Positions 36,145 through 45,651 of a stretch of DNA of 64,000 nucleotides are shown piece by piece; within the stretch, counting starts at the first letter, position 1; every line of letters starts with the position of its first letter. Location of the stretch: NCBI GenBank assembly GCA_024707225.1, contig JANQAE010000004.1, positions 744,001 to 808,000 of the forward strand. The letters run 5' to 3'. The position numbers and the translations under genes were made by a program. The stretch is from Dokdonella sp. GTDB lineage: Bacteria > Pseudomonadota > Gammaproteobacteria > Xanthomonadales > Rhodanobacteraceae. The notes below the pieces were generated by a model. The model ran no database searches and was not told where the DNA came from. It saw nothing but the letters and a program-made list of their open reading frames with translations.

Positions 36145-36726
36145 CTACGGCTCGAAACCGCTGACGAAGATCGCGTCGCCCGCGGCGACCAGCCGGATGT
36201 CGTCGATGAAGACCCATTGCGCATCGCCGCCGCCGATGCCGCTGGCGTCCTGCAGGTCGATACGGTCGAACGCGCCGGCATAGCCGAGCGGCGGCGCCGC
36301 GAACGGGATCACGACGGCCTGGTACGCGCCGTTGCCGATCGTGCCGCCGGCGACGAAGGCCTCCAGCGGTGCCGACGCGACGACGCTGCCGCCCGATTGC
36401 AGGTGCACGGTCAGACGCTCGCCGCCGGCGTCGCCTCGGATCCACGCCGTCAGCTGCGGATACTCGGCCGTCGACAGCGGCTGCCCGGGCCGGCCGAACG
36501 ACAGCCCATTCCAGTCGTGCGCCTTGTAGAAGATCGTGCAGGCGCCCTGATGCACGTGGAAGTTCGCGCAGTAGTTCATGTCGGGGTTCGGCAGCGGTCC
36601 GGGCCAGGACAGATCGACGAAACCGTTGCGCAACGCATCGTCGTAGATCACGAGATCGGCGGCCGCGTTATGAGCGGCAAAGGACAGGGCGAGCGCGAGC
36701 GCGGCGCGCAGCGGATGGACGGTCAT
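36145..36726 (-). CDS. Secreted protein, jelly-roll-like, IFVSGFEP tail
   Basis: The product is 193 residues. The signal peptide (RAALALALSFAAHNAAA) is followed by a beta-rich sequence (LVIYDDALRNGF, GACTIFYKAHDWNGL, ERLTVHLQSGGS, RIDLQDASGIGGGDAQWVFIDDI) that resembles a carbohydrate-binding or galactose-binding-like jelly roll. A single Cys pair lies in YCANFHVHQGAC. The tail is IFVSGFEP, an F-x-S-G-F-E variant of the tail shared by others in this window. No enzyme motif is visible. Divergent from the cupin gene, it probably shares a promoter region with it. Confidence 0.8.
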   Translation of the reverse strand: MTVHPLRAALALALSFAAHNAAADLVIYDDALRNGFVDLSWPGPLPNPDMNYCANFHVHQGACTIFYKAHDWNGLSFGRPGQPLSTAEYPQLTAWIRGDAGGERLTVHLQSGGSVVASAPLEAFVAGGTIGNGAYQAVVIPFAAPPLGYAGAFDRIDLQDASGIGGGDAQWVFIDDIRLVAAGDAIFVSGFEP

Positions 36727-36849
36727 GGGACGGCTCCGGATTGTGGGATCTTGGCAGGTGTACGAGAGAACGCCGTCGCAACGGACTTTGCGTCACGTGC
36801 GACGCCACGACGCAGCGCCGCCACGCCGGGCCGGACCTACACTGCCGCG

Positions 36850-37443
36850 GTGGACACCGCCTCCCTGCCGCATGGCGACTTTCCCGGCCGCCACCGCCTG
36901 ACCGACCGCATCGACGCGGCGATCGACGGCGCCGCCGGCGATGCGACGCGCACGGTCGCGGCGATCGGCGAGGTGCTGAGCGCGCTGCAGGCCGCGGATG
37001 GCCTGAGGCTGCCGGAGGCCGTCGCCGAGCCGCATCCGGACCACTACGCGCGGCGCGAGCTGTATCGCAGCGCGACGCGCGGCTACTGCATCGTCGCGAT
37101 GACCTGGGCGCCCGGCCAGGGCACGCCGCTGCACGATCACGACGGCCTCTGGGGCGTGGTCGCGGTCTGGCGCGGCCGGCTGACGATCACCGACTACACG
37201 CCGATCCGAAGCGACGGCGAGCGCGCCTGGTTCGCGCCGTCTCCGCTCGTGACCGGCACACCGGGCGCCGTCGGCAGCGTCGTGCCGCCGGCCGAGTACC
37301 ACGTCATCGCGAACCGCTCGGAGACCGAGCTGGCCGTGTCGGTTCACGTCTACCAGCGCGCCGCCGTTGCCTGCACGATCTTCGTGCCGCAGGCCGACGG
37401 CAGCTATGCGCGCGAACGCATGCGGCTGACCGCCGAAGGCTGA
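36850..37443 (+). CDS. Cysteine dioxygenase-like cupin
   Basis: The product is 197 residues from GTG 36850. A cupin domain has metal-binding His residues in GTPLHDHDGLWGVVAVWRG (HxH) and a later His in PAEYHVIANRS, matching the cysteine dioxygenase type I family. That family oxidises cysteine or 3-mercaptopropionate with molecular oxygen. The N-terminal helix-rich part (AIGEVLSALQAAD) is also typical. A Cys-Tyr crosslink partner cannot be confirmed by eye. No signal peptide is visible. It lies between secreted-protein genes and no partner enzyme is in view. Confidence 0.83.
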   Translation: MDTASLPHGDFPGRHRLTDRIDAAIDGAAGDATRTVAAIGEVLSALQAADGLRLPEAVAEPHPDHYARRELYRSATRGYCIVAMTWAPGQGTPLHDHDGLWGVVAVWRGRLTITDYTPIRSDGERAWFAPSPLVTGTPGAVGSVVPPAEYHVIANRSETELAVSVHVYQRAAVACTIFVPQADGSYARERMRLTAEG

Positions 37444-37635
37444 GTCGGGCCGAACGAAATTTCGTTTCCGGCCGCGCGCCGGTTCGAGGCGAGCCGGCGC
37501 CGTTTCATTCCGCATGATGCGTGAGGCGCCGCCGCAGCGGTGGCGTCGGGTTCGCAAATCGGGCCCTCGAACGATGACGTCGAACCATAGCCGCGTGTCA
37601 ACCGCGCGACGAAGCGTGGCTTCGTCGCGCGGTAC

Positions 37636-39216
37636 TCAGTTCGTCTCGTAGTCGTTGCCGAAAATGCGGTCGCCGATGAAGCGGCCCGACAGAAAGGCCA
37701 GGCGTCCGTCGCCGGTCTGCAGGTTGCCGGCGACCGCGACGCGACCGCCCGAGTCGACGCTGAGGCCGTAGACGATGCTGTCCTGCCGCGTGCCCGTATA
37801 TGGCGAGATCACGCGATGCGAACGCAGGTCGGCCAGCGCGCCGCCGTTGGCGCGCACCGCCCCGAACAGCACGTCGCCGCGCAGTTCGTTGGTGTCGAAC
37901 GTGCGCCACTGCCGCTGACCGGCGATCACCAGGTGTTCGCCGCTGATGCCGATGCCGCCGCTCGGCAGGTCGTCGCCGGACCCGATGAAGCAGACCGGGA
38001 CGCCGCCGCTGCCGCCGTTGCTGCCGCCGATCACCGTCGCACCGGTGCCGTTGCCGCCGAAGGTCGCGACCGCGCCGCCGGCGTCGGCCAGCTTGACGAT
38101 ACCGATGCCGTCGTCGCAGCGCTGCGAGACGCGGCCGGCCATGAAGACCTCGTCGTAATAGTCGGTGAGACCGCCCTGCCGGCGTGCGGCGATGCCGGTC
38201 AGCCGGTCGGTACCGGTGGCGTCGGCGTCGACCGCGAAGCGGCGGATACCGCCGCTGCCGAATCCGGTGACCAGATCGCCGGCGCGCGTCACGCGCATCG
38301 CGGCGAAATCCCAGTCGGACCCGTCCCAGCGGATCGAGCCGCCGATGTAGATCCGCTGCGGTGAGGTCGCCAGGAACGGACTGCCGGTGGTCGTGACGCC
38401 GGCCACGCTCATCGAGCACGGTCGTGCCGAGGTGGCGCAGAAGTCGTCGGGAATGTCGATCACCTTCAGCCCGACCGACTCGTCGCGGATGAGTGTCGTC
38501 GAACCGGTCCAGCTGGCGCGCGAGAACACCGGCCGGGTCCGGCCGGAGACCGTCTGCTCGCCGACGACGATCACGTAGTTGACGATCGGGATCGTCGTTT
38601 GCTGATAGAAGGCCAGACCGCCACCCCGCTCGGCCGCCGTCGTTCCCATCGCCGCGTAGCGGGTGATCCGATTGCCGTCCAGATCGAAGACGATCACGTC
38701 GACGTCGGTGTCGGTATCGGTCCAGAGGCGTGTCGCCAGCACGTAGAGGCGGCCGTCGAACAGCTTCAGGTCGTTGACCTCGCTGTAATTCCTGCCGCTG
38801 GCATCGGCGTGGATCGCGTAGATCTGGCCGGTCGCCGGCCAGTTGACGCCGACCCCGCCCGCGCTCTGGCGGTTGAGAACGACGTTGTAGGTGCCGCCGG
38901 AGGTCACCAGACCGGCCGTGACGACGTCGCCGTCGTCCAGCGTCACCGAGCGCGCCGCCACGGCGCCGCCGCCGATCAGTCCGCCGCGGATCGCGCCGAG
39001 GCCGCCGTTGCGATCGTTGCCGCCGAAACGCGCGTCCGGCGCGAACGGATAGTGCGTATAGGCAGCCGGTTCGTCGGCCGCTTCGACGCCGTCGGGGATC
39101 GACGGCAGCGCGAACGGATCGCCGCCGGGGCCGGCGCTGGCCGGCGACGCGGCGGCGGCGAAGGCAGCCACGGCCGACAGGCCGATTGAACGAACGGCGG
39201 ACGGGCGGAGGTTCAT
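37636..39216 (-). CDS. Secreted delta-60-repeat-like propeller protein
   Basis: The product is 526 residues with a clean start at 39216, where AAGGAG precedes the ATG. The signal peptide is IGLSAVAAFAAAASPASA. The body has propeller-type strands (TYNVVLNRQSAGGVG, VIVFDLDGNRITRY, RVTRAGDLVTGFGSGGIRR, GIGIVKLADAGGAVATFGG) reminiscent of delta-60 repeats. It ends IFGNDYETN, a divergent form of the tail found in nearby proteins. The start is close to and divergent from a related rightward gene, and the mature N-termini look alike (GPGGDPF versus GPADPFD). The function is unknown and it is likely exported. Confidence 0.85.
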   Translation of the reverse strand: MNLRPSAVRSIGLSAVAAFAAAASPASAGPGGDPFALPSIPDGVEAADEPAAYTHYPFAPDARFGGNDRNGGLGAIRGGLIGGGAVAARSVTLDDGDVVTAGLVTSGGTYNVVLNRQSAGGVGVNWPATGQIYAIHADASGRNYSEVNDLKLFDGRLYVLATRLWTDTDTDVDVIVFDLDGNRITRYAAMGTTAAERGGGLAFYQQTTIPIVNYVIVVGEQTVSGRTRPVFSRASWTGSTTLIRDESVGLKVIDIPDDFCATSARPCSMSVAGVTTTGSPFLATSPQRIYIGGSIRWDGSDWDFAAMRVTRAGDLVTGFGSGGIRRFAVDADATGTDRLTGIAARRQGGLTDYYDEVFMAGRVSQRCDDGIGIVKLADAGGAVATFGGNGTGATVIGGSNGGSGGVPVCFIGSGDDLPSGGIGISGEHLVIAGQRQWRTFDTNELRGDVLFGAVRANGGALADLRSHRVISPYTGTRQDSIVYGLSVDSGGRVAVAGNLQTGDGRLAFLSGRFIGDRIFGNDYETN

Positions 39217-39382
39217 GCGTGCTGCTCCTTGCGGCTCTGCGGCGGCATGCCCGCCTCCGATGGCGGGCTTCATGTCCGGGTACGGAAAACCGGCATCCGA
39301 ACGGACATCGCGGCATGTCCCGATCCGCGGCCGGACTGCGTGCTTCCGTCCTCACATCCCCCGCCCCGCTCGAGGAAGCACG

Positions 39383-40867
39383 ATGAAGACCTCCCTGTTC
39401 CGCGCCGGCCTGGCCTGCATCGCCGCGCTGGCGGCGTCCGCCGCGACGGCCGGACCGGCCGATCCGTTCGACGAGGTGCCGACGGCGCCGGCCGGCACGC
39501 TGCCGAACGACCTCAGCATGGATGCCGCGTTCTCCGGCGACGGCCTGCAGACGATCGACTTCAACGACGGCTTCAGCAACGCCGACGTGGCCAAGCGCGT
39601 GTTTCCGGCCGACGGCGGCGGCTACTGGGTCGTCGGCGTGCACGGCACCGGCATCAACGAGCCGCCGCGCGCGGCGATCGCCAAGCTGCTGCCCAACGGC
39701 AATCTCGATACCAGCTACAACGGCGGCGGACGCACCGTCGCGATGCCGATGGACCTGATCGAGGACGTCACGCAAGGGCCGTTCCAGACGCTCTACTTCA
39801 CCGGCCGCTACACCCATCCGCAGGCCGGGGACCTCGACTTCGGCGTGTTCTGCGTCGACGTCGACGGCGATCCGTGCCAGGGCTTCGGCAATAACGGCTT
39901 CAAGTCGGTCTCGTTCGATCTGGGCAGCGGCAGCGAGCATCACAACGACGTGCCGGCGCGGATCATCTACGCGTTCTCGAATCTGTACGTCGGCGGCAGC
40001 TGCGGATCGGGCTCGGGCACGAGCTACAACGACGCGGCCTGCGTGACCAAGCTCAGCGCCGCGACCGGCGCCCTCGACAGCGGCTTCGCCGAAGCCGGTC
40101 GCTACAGCCGCAACTTCGACTTCGGCGGCAACCGCCGTGACGCCGTGACCGATCTGCTGGCCTATTCACCTCAAGCCGGCCAGGTGCGTCTGGTCATGAT
40201 CGGCGACCTGATGGTCGGCGCACCGTCCGATAGCGACGGCTTCATCGCCAGCCTCGACGGCATCAGCGGCCAGGAAAGCTCCCAGTTCGGCGGTGCCGGC
40301 TTCTCGCGGCTGTTCTTCGACCTCGGCAGCAGTCGCGCCGACCATGCCACGCGCGTGATCCGCCGCGCCGGCGGCGGTTTCGTCGTCGCCGGCTACGCGG
40401 TCGACGACAGCGCCTCGCCGGCCCAGGAGCAGATGTTCCTGGCCGCGTTCGAGCCGTTCGGCAGCTTCGACACGCGCTTCGGCACCAATGGCACGCTGCA
40501 TCGCCTGGTCCTCAGCGGCACCAACCGCCCGTTCGCGCTGGCCGAGCGGCCGCGCACCGGCGACCTCGTGGTCGGCCTCAATGCACGCGCCGACCTGTTC
40601 GGCGACGGCCATCCGATCGCGACCGCGGTCCAGTTCAGCCGCCTCGGCAACAGCGCGCACGCCCTGGCCGCGCTCGACGTGCCGGGCAACGCCGGCAGCT
40701 ATCTGTCGACCGGCGGCGGCGACCTGCTGATCGACGGGTCGGACCGCGTCGTGGTCGTCGGCAACCGGCAATGGAGCGGCCTGGACTACGACATGGTCGC
40801 CGCGCGCTACATCGCGACCGACCGCATCTACGCCGACCATTTCGGCAGCGTGACCGCCGACCACTGA
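39383..40867 (+). CDS. Secreted delta-60-repeat protein
   Basis: The product is 494 residues from ATG 39383, preceded by GAGGAAG. The signal peptide (AGLACIAALAASAATA) leads to repeats with the delta-60 signature LD-x-x-F/Y-x-x-x-G: NLDTSYNGGGRT, LDSGFAEAGRYSRNF and FDTRFGTNGTLHR. The repeats suggest a beta-propeller. The C-terminal part contains RIYADHFG, a further-degenerated form of the FADGFE tail, followed by a short SVTADH extension. It is divergent from and related to the gene at 37636-39216, so the two probably share regulation. Confidence 0.86.
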   Translation: MKTSLFRAGLACIAALAASAATAGPADPFDEVPTAPAGTLPNDLSMDAAFSGDGLQTIDFNDGFSNADVAKRVFPADGGGYWVVGVHGTGINEPPRAAIAKLLPNGNLDTSYNGGGRTVAMPMDLIEDVTQGPFQTLYFTGRYTHPQAGDLDFGVFCVDVDGDPCQGFGNNGFKSVSFDLGSGSEHHNDVPARIIYAFSNLYVGGSCGSGSGTSYNDAACVTKLSAATGALDSGFAEAGRYSRNFDFGGNRRDAVTDLLAYSPQAGQVRLVMIGDLMVGAPSDSDGFIASLDGISGQESSQFGGAGFSRLFFDLGSSRADHATRVIRRAGGGFVVAGYAVDDSASPAQEQMFLAAFEPFGSFDTRFGTNGTLHRLVLSGTNRPFALAERPRTGDLVVGLNARADLFGDGHPIATAVQFSRLGNSAHALAALDVPGNAGSYLSTGGGDLLIDGSDRVVVVGNRQWSGLDYDMVAARYIATDRIYADHFGSVTADH

Positions 40868-40926
40868 CCCCTGTGCGGCGGCACGCGCGCATGCGACGCT
40901 GTGGCGAACCGACTGCAGCGACCGCC

Positions 40927-43809
40927 ATGGACCTCGACCGCAAGCGCCGCCTGTACGCCCTGGTCCGCAGCGCGCTCGATGCCGATCCAGCCGAGCGCGA
41001 GGCCCTGATCGGCGCGGTCACCGGCGAGGATCCGGCGCTCGCCGGGGAGGCCCGCGCCCTGCTCGGCGAGCAGACCGGCAGCGTGCTCGACCGCTGCGCC
41101 GCCGACGTCGCAGCGCGGCTCGCCGACGGCGGCAGCGACGGCGACGGCGAGGGCGCCCTGCCGCCGGACACCGTGATCGGCAGCTGGCGCATCGTGCGGC
41201 CGCTCGGCAGCGGCGGCATGGGCACCGTGCATCTGGCCGAGCGCGACGGCGACGGCTACGTGCAGCAGGGCGCGCTCAAGCTGATCCGGCGCGGCATGGA
41301 CAGCGATGCGGTGCTGGCGCGGTTCCGCCGCGAGCGGCAGATCCTGTCGCGGCTGGACCACCCGCACATCGCACGGCTGCTCGACGGCGGCGTCGCCGCC
41401 GACGGCCGGCCGTATCTGGTCATGGAATACGTCAACGGCGAGCCGCTCGCAGCCTGGAGCGCGCGCACCGGCGCCGGCGTGGCCGCGCACGTCGCGCTGT
41501 TCCGCGCGATCTGCGCGGCCGTGGCGCATGCCCATCGCCAGCTGATCGTCCACCGCGACATCAAGCCCGGCAACGTCCTGGTCGACGCCGACGGCCATCC
41601 GAAGCTGCTCGATTTCGGCATCGCCAAGGTGCTCGAGGACACCGCCGGCGAGGATCGCACGGCGACCGGCGTGCGATTCCTGTCGACCGCGTACGCCGCG
41701 CCCGAGCAGGCCGCCGGCGGCCTGGTCACGACCGCGGCCGACGTCTACCAGCTCGGCGTGCTGCTGTTCGAGCTGCTCGCCGGCGGCCGTCATCATGCGT
41801 TCGCCTCCTCGACGCGGCCGGCACTGCGGCTGGCGTCGGCACGCCAGCAGGCCGGCGGCGACGGCCCGCCCGGCATCGCGCCGCGCGCGCTGCGCGGCGA
41901 TCTGGCCATCATCGTCGCGCGCGCGACCGACCCGGAGCCGGCCCGGCGCTATGCCAGCGTCGAGGCGCTGTCCGACGATCTGGCGCGCTGGCAGGATGGA
42001 CAGCCGATCCTGGCGCGCGCCGACAGCGCGGCCTATCGCGCGCGCCGCTTCATCGGCCGCCATCGCGCCGCGGTCGCGCTCGGCGTGCTCGCGCTCGCCG
42101 GCCTGCTCGGCGGCACCGCGCTCGCGGTCTGGCAGGCCCATCGCGCCGAAGGCGAGGCGCGGCTGGCGCGTGCCGCGCAGTCGTTCCTGGCCGGCGTGTT
42201 CGACGCCTCGGCGCCGGACAGCACGGCCGGCGACCGCGTCACCGCGCGCGAGCTGCTCGACCGCGGCGCGATGCGCATCCGCAACGATCTGGGCGACCAG
42301 CCGCAGCTGCGCGGCGAGATGCTGCTGACGCTGGCGACGCTGTACCGCCAGCTCGGCCAGTTTCCGCAGGCCGCCGGCCTGCTCGCCGACGCGCGCGAAG
42401 GCGATGCCGCGCAGCGGCTGCCGACCTACTGGCCGGCGACGCTGGAGCTGGCGGTCGTCGAGCGCGAGCGCGGCCGGCTCGACGCCTCCGGCGCCCTGCT
42501 CGACGCGGTGCTGGCCGCCGACGTCGAGCCGGCGCTGCGCGCACGCGCGCTGACCGAGCGCGCGCTGCTGCGCGAGAAGCAGGGCGCGTTTCCCGACGGC
42601 ATCGAGGACGTGCGCGCGGCACTGGCGATCGACGGCGGGCGCGGACTCGAAGGCCGCGTCGATCGCGCGCGCGACCATCACGCCCACGCGCTGCTGCTGA
42701 CCCGGCTCGGCCGCTTCGACGAGGCCGCGGTCGCGTTCGGCGAGGCGATCGCGCTGGCCACCGCGGCGCTCGGCGAGGACGACACGCGCGTCGCGCAGAT
42801 CCACAACGACTACAGCGTGCTGCTGCTGAGCCGCTCGCAGCCGGCCGAGGGCGAGGCCGAGGCACGCAAGACGCTCGAGGCGCGGCGCCGCCGGCTCGGC
42901 GACCGTCACCCGGCGGTGGCCGAATCGCTGCAGGTGCTCGGCGCGGCGCTGCGCCAGCAGGGCAGGCTCGACCAGGCGCAGGCCGCGTTCGAGGAGGCGC
43001 TGGCGATCCAGCGCGCCACGCTCGGCGACGACCACGGCGACGTCGCCAATACGCTGAACTCGCTGGCGATCCTCGCCGCGAGCCGCTTCGACTTCGCCGC
43101 CGCCGAAGCGCCCATGCGCGAGTCGCTGGCGATCCAGCGCCGCATCGGCCAGGGCGAGACCACCGCGGCCGCCGCGACCGCGACCAATCTCGGCTCGGTG
43201 CTGATGCGGCAGGGCCGCTACGAGGAGGCGCAGAGCCTGCTGACCGATGCGCTGGCGGTGCAGCTGGAGGCGTTCGGCGAGCGCCACCCGGCGATCGTCA
43301 ACAGCACCCATACGCTGGCCCAGCTGGCGCTGCGCCGCGGCGACTTCGCCGAAGCCGAGCGCCAGGCGCGCCGCGCGGTCGAGATCGCGGTGGCGGTCCT
43401 GAAGCCGGGCCGCGAGATCGGTGCCGTCAACCAGACCCTGGCCGAGGTGCTGCTGCGCGCCGGCCGGCCGGCCGAGGCGCTCGAGGTCGCCCGGGCCGCG
43501 CAGGCACAGTTCGTCCGGATCGGCGCCGCGGCCGAGCCGCGCGCGCTGCAGATCCAGGGTGTCCAGGCCGATGCACTGGCCGCGCTCGGCCGCCTCGACG
43601 AGGCCCGGCCGCTGGCCGAACAGGTGCTGGCCGGACTGGCCGGTGCCGATCCGAACCGGCGCGCGGCCGCCTACGCGGTGCTCGGCCGGATCGCGCGGGC
43701 GCAGGGCCACGCCCAGGAAGCCGCCGCGTTCCGGCGCCGCGGCCACGAGGCGCTGGCCGGCGTCGCCGCGCCGGACCCGGAGCTGGTCCGCGACCTGGCC
43801 CGCGATTGA
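40927..43809 (+). CDS. Ser/Thr protein kinase with TM and TPR domains (intact, module 3)
   Basis: The product is 960 residues and is the complete version of the kinase architecture that is split elsewhere. The kinase domain covers ~85-365: glycine loop PLGSGGMGTVHLAERD, HRDIKPGNVLVD with His at residue 209, LLDFGIAKVL, and TAYAAPEQAAGG. A membrane segment follows near residue 380 (VALGVLALAGLLGGTALAVW). The rest is TPR-like: ALREKQGAFPDGIEDVRAALAI, LLTRLGRFDEAAVAFGEAIAL and ALRQQGRLDQAQAAFEEALAI. It is probably a membrane sensor kinase with a periplasmic TPR input. Unlike modules 1 and 2 the kinase precedes its sigma factor, with a gap of 57 bases. An upstream in-frame ATG (MRRCGEP...) is possible. 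Confidence 0.94.
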   Translation: MDLDRKRRLYALVRSALDADPAEREALIGAVTGEDPALAGEARALLGEQTGSVLDRCAADVAARLADGGSDGDGEGALPPDTVIGSWRIVRPLGSGGMGTVHLAERDGDGYVQQGALKLIRRGMDSDAVLARFRRERQILSRLDHPHIARLLDGGVAADGRPYLVMEYVNGEPLAAWSARTGAGVAAHVALFRAICAAVAHAHRQLIVHRDIKPGNVLVDADGHPKLLDFGIAKVLEDTAGEDRTATGVRFLSTAYAAPEQAAGGLVTTAADVYQLGVLLFELLAGGRHHAFASSTRPALRLASARQQAGGDGPPGIAPRALRGDLAIIVARATDPEPARRYASVEALSDDLARWQDGQPILARADSAAYRARRFIGRHRAAVALGVLALAGLLGGTALAVWQAHRAEGEARLARAAQSFLAGVFDASAPDSTAGDRVTARELLDRGAMRIRNDLGDQPQLRGEMLLTLATLYRQLGQFPQAAGLLADAREGDAAQRLPTYWPATLELAVVERERGRLDASGALLDAVLAADVEPALRARALTERALLREKQGAFPDGIEDVRAALAIDGGRGLEGRVDRARDHHAHALLLTRLGRFDEAAVAFGEAIALATAALGEDDTRVAQIHNDYSVLLLSRSQPAEGEAEARKTLEARRRRLGDRHPAVAESLQVLGAALRQQGRLDQAQAAFEEALAIQRATLGDDHGDVANTLNSLAILAASRFDFAAAEAPMRESLAIQRRIGQGETTAAAATATNLGSVLMRQGRYEEAQSLLTDALAVQLEAFGERHPAIVNSTHTLAQLALRRGDFAEAERQARRAVEIAVAVLKPGREIGAVNQTLAEVLLRAGRPAEALEVARAAQAQFVRIGAAAEPRALQIQGVQADALAALGRLDEARPLAEQVLAGLAGADPNRRAAAYAVLGRIARAQGHAQEAAAFRRRGHEALAGVAAPDPELVRDLARD

Positions 43810-43866
43810 CGGCGCGCGGCCGCTGCGGCCATGCTCGGCCGCACGCGACGCTGGCGAATCGGTCCG

Positions 43867-44445
43867 ATGGACGAAGGCTGTACCCAACTGCTGATCGCCG
43901 CCGGCCGCGGCGACGCCGAAGCGTCCGGACAGCTGTTCACGCGGCTCTACGAGGAGCTGCGCCACTGCGCGCGACGCCAGCTGCGCGGGCGTGCCGGATC
44001 GCTGGTCTCGACCACGGTCCTGGTCCACGAGACCTATCTGAAGCTGATCCACGCCGAGCGGCTCGAGGCCGGCAGCCGCGGCCATTTCATGGCGCTGGCC
44101 GCGCGCGCGATGCGCCAGGTGCTGGTCGACGACGCGCGCCGCGTCGGCGCCGAGAAGCGCGGCGGCCATGCGCTGTTCGTGACGCTCGACGAGCGCCTGC
44201 CCGACGCCGCCGACGAGGCGCTGGAGGTGCTCGCGCTCGACCGCGCGCTGACCACGCTCGAGGCGGTCGACGCACGCGCCGCGCGCGTGGTCCATCTGCA
44301 TTTCTTCGCCGGCCTGACGTTCCCGGAAATCGCCACGCTCGAGAACCTCAACGAGCGCACGATCAAGCGCGACTGGCAGGCCGCACGCGGACTGCTCGCG
44401 GCCGAGATGAAGGCCGACGGCGGCGGTGCCGCCGCCTCGGCATGA
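43867..44445 (+). CDS. ECF sigma factor, kinase-coupled type (module 3)
   Basis: The product is 192 residues from ATG 43867; an ATG at 43831 would add 12. Region 2 has YEELRHCARRQL, LVSTTVLVHETYLKLIHAE and ARAMRQVLVDDARR. Region 4 has RVVHLHFFAGLTFPEIATLE and the recognition helix near NERTIKRDWQAARGLL. Thr50 aligns with the conserved Thr of the other two sigma factors. It sits immediately after the intact kinase and its stop overlaps the next gene by four bases (ATGA, 44442-44445). That next gene encodes a secreted protein, an obvious candidate regulatory or output partner. Confidence 0.92.
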   Translation: MDEGCTQLLIAAGRGDAEASGQLFTRLYEELRHCARRQLRGRAGSLVSTTVLVHETYLKLIHAERLEAGSRGHFMALAARAMRQVLVDDARRVGAEKRGGHALFVTLDERLPDAADEALEVLALDRALTTLEAVDARAARVVHLHFFAGLTFPEIATLENLNERTIKRDWQAARGLLAAEMKADGGGAAASA

Positions 44446-45308
44446 GCTCCCGCGTGCGCAGACGCAGGCAGGCATGCCATGCCGGGTCGCCGGCCACCGC
44501 ACCGGTATCGACGCACGGACCGGTGCGGGCGGCGCGTCTCATCGGCACGCTCGCAGCGCTGGCATCGATCATGCCGGTCGCGCTCGCCGCGCTGCCCGGC
44601 GGTGCCGCGCCGGCCGCCGCGGCGCCGCGTATCGGCGAGACCGCCTGGGGCCGGCTCGCACTCGGCTATGACGCGTCCGGCCGCCCCGAGGTCGTGCACA
44701 CGCCGCTGCCGTGGCTGCTGCCGACGATCGGGCGGACCGTGCCCGGCAATCCGTACGGCACCGCCGCGCTCGCGTTCGGCGTCGCCGATGCGCCGCAGCC
44801 GCGCGGCGTGCACGGCCAGGCATTGAGCTTCCTGTTCTACTCCGACGGCTACTTCGCGCAGAACCCCGCCGCACACATCGCGATCGTGCTCAAGGGCCGC
44901 TGGGCGCACGACGATCCGGTCACGCCGGTCTACGAGGGCGACCTGTCCGGCCGCGGCCTCGTGATCGGCAACGTCAGCGCGCGCGCCGACGGCTGCCGGC
45001 TGGCGCCGACGGTCCAGGTCGAGAGCTTCTGGCGCGGCGGCAATGCGCTGTTTCCGGAGACCTGTTCGCAGCCGCTGCAGGATCGGCGCTGGTACCGCAT
45101 GCGGATCCTCGCCAGCAATGCGCGCGGCGTCGCCTACCAGATCACCGACCCGGACGGATCGACGGTCTACGCCGACCACGCGATGCAGGACCCCGGCGCG
45201 CACATCGACGAGACGCTCGGCGGCTTCGCGATCCTGCAGGTGTTCGAGAGCGTGCGCGCGCCGACCTGGCGGCTGTGGTTCGACGAGGTCACGACTTGGT
45301 GGTACTAG
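44442..45308 (+). CDS. Secreted protein of unknown function coupled to sigma/kinase module 3
   Basis: The product is 288 residues. An N-terminal basic stretch and hydrophobic core (LIGTLAALASIMPVALAAL) form a signal peptide or anchor. The mature region has a beta-rich, jelly-roll-like sequence (RGLVIGNVSARADG, RWYRMRILASNARGVAYQI, TLGGFAILQVFES, WRLWFDEVTTWWY) that ends without the FADGFE-type tail. A Cys pair lies in ADGCRLAP and PETCSQPL. The ATG overlaps the sigma stop, indicating cotranslation. I cannot assign a family with confidence; a lectin or concanavalin-like fold is possible. Confidence 0.78.
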   Translation: MSSRVRRRRQACHAGSPATAPVSTHGPVRAARLIGTLAALASIMPVALAALPGGAAPAAAAPRIGETAWGRLALGYDASGRPEVVHTPLPWLLPTIGRTVPGNPYGTAALAFGVADAPQPRGVHGQALSFLFYSDGYFAQNPAAHIAIVLKGRWAHDDPVTPVYEGDLSGRGLVIGNVSARADGCRLAPTVQVESFWRGGNALFPETCSQPLQDRRWYRMRILASNARGVAYQITDPDGSTVYADHAMQDPGAHIDETLGGFAILQVFESVRAPTWRLWFDEVTTWWY

Positions 45309-45651
45309 CGGCCGGCGAGCAATGGCGCCTGTCCGTTCGTCCGTCGAACGGCGCGAGCAACGCTCTCGCTCACCTGCTGCCGGAATCCAGCTCATCATCC
45401 ATATCGATCGCGCAGCGGAGCTGCCTGCACGATCGACGCTGCGGCGATCGCTCCCTGGATCGCAGCAGCGGACCGTTTCCCGACAGGCGCCGCCGGCCGG
45501 AGCAAAGAGCGAGCCGCAAGGCGGCCGCTGCCTGCGCAGGCGTAGCGCTCTTCGAGTGGACCGACGAAAGCGGCGACCGAGCGGCACGCGCTGCGCGACC
45601 ACGCGATCGCCGTGGCATGACACGGCGCGAGGCCGCCGGTAGCATGCGGGC
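45309..45651. other. Intergenic gap
   Basis: About 340 bases lie between two secreted-protein genes on the same strand. No ribosome site, RNA signature or repeat is evident. It probably contains the promoter of the downstream gene at 45652. Confidence 0.4.

Noticed and set aside
40828-44502. A 1224-codon open frame on the minus strand opposite the intact kinase
   Set aside because: It mirrors the kinase and sigma genes, with repetitive Gln/Arg/Ala composition and no family resemblance or ribosome site.
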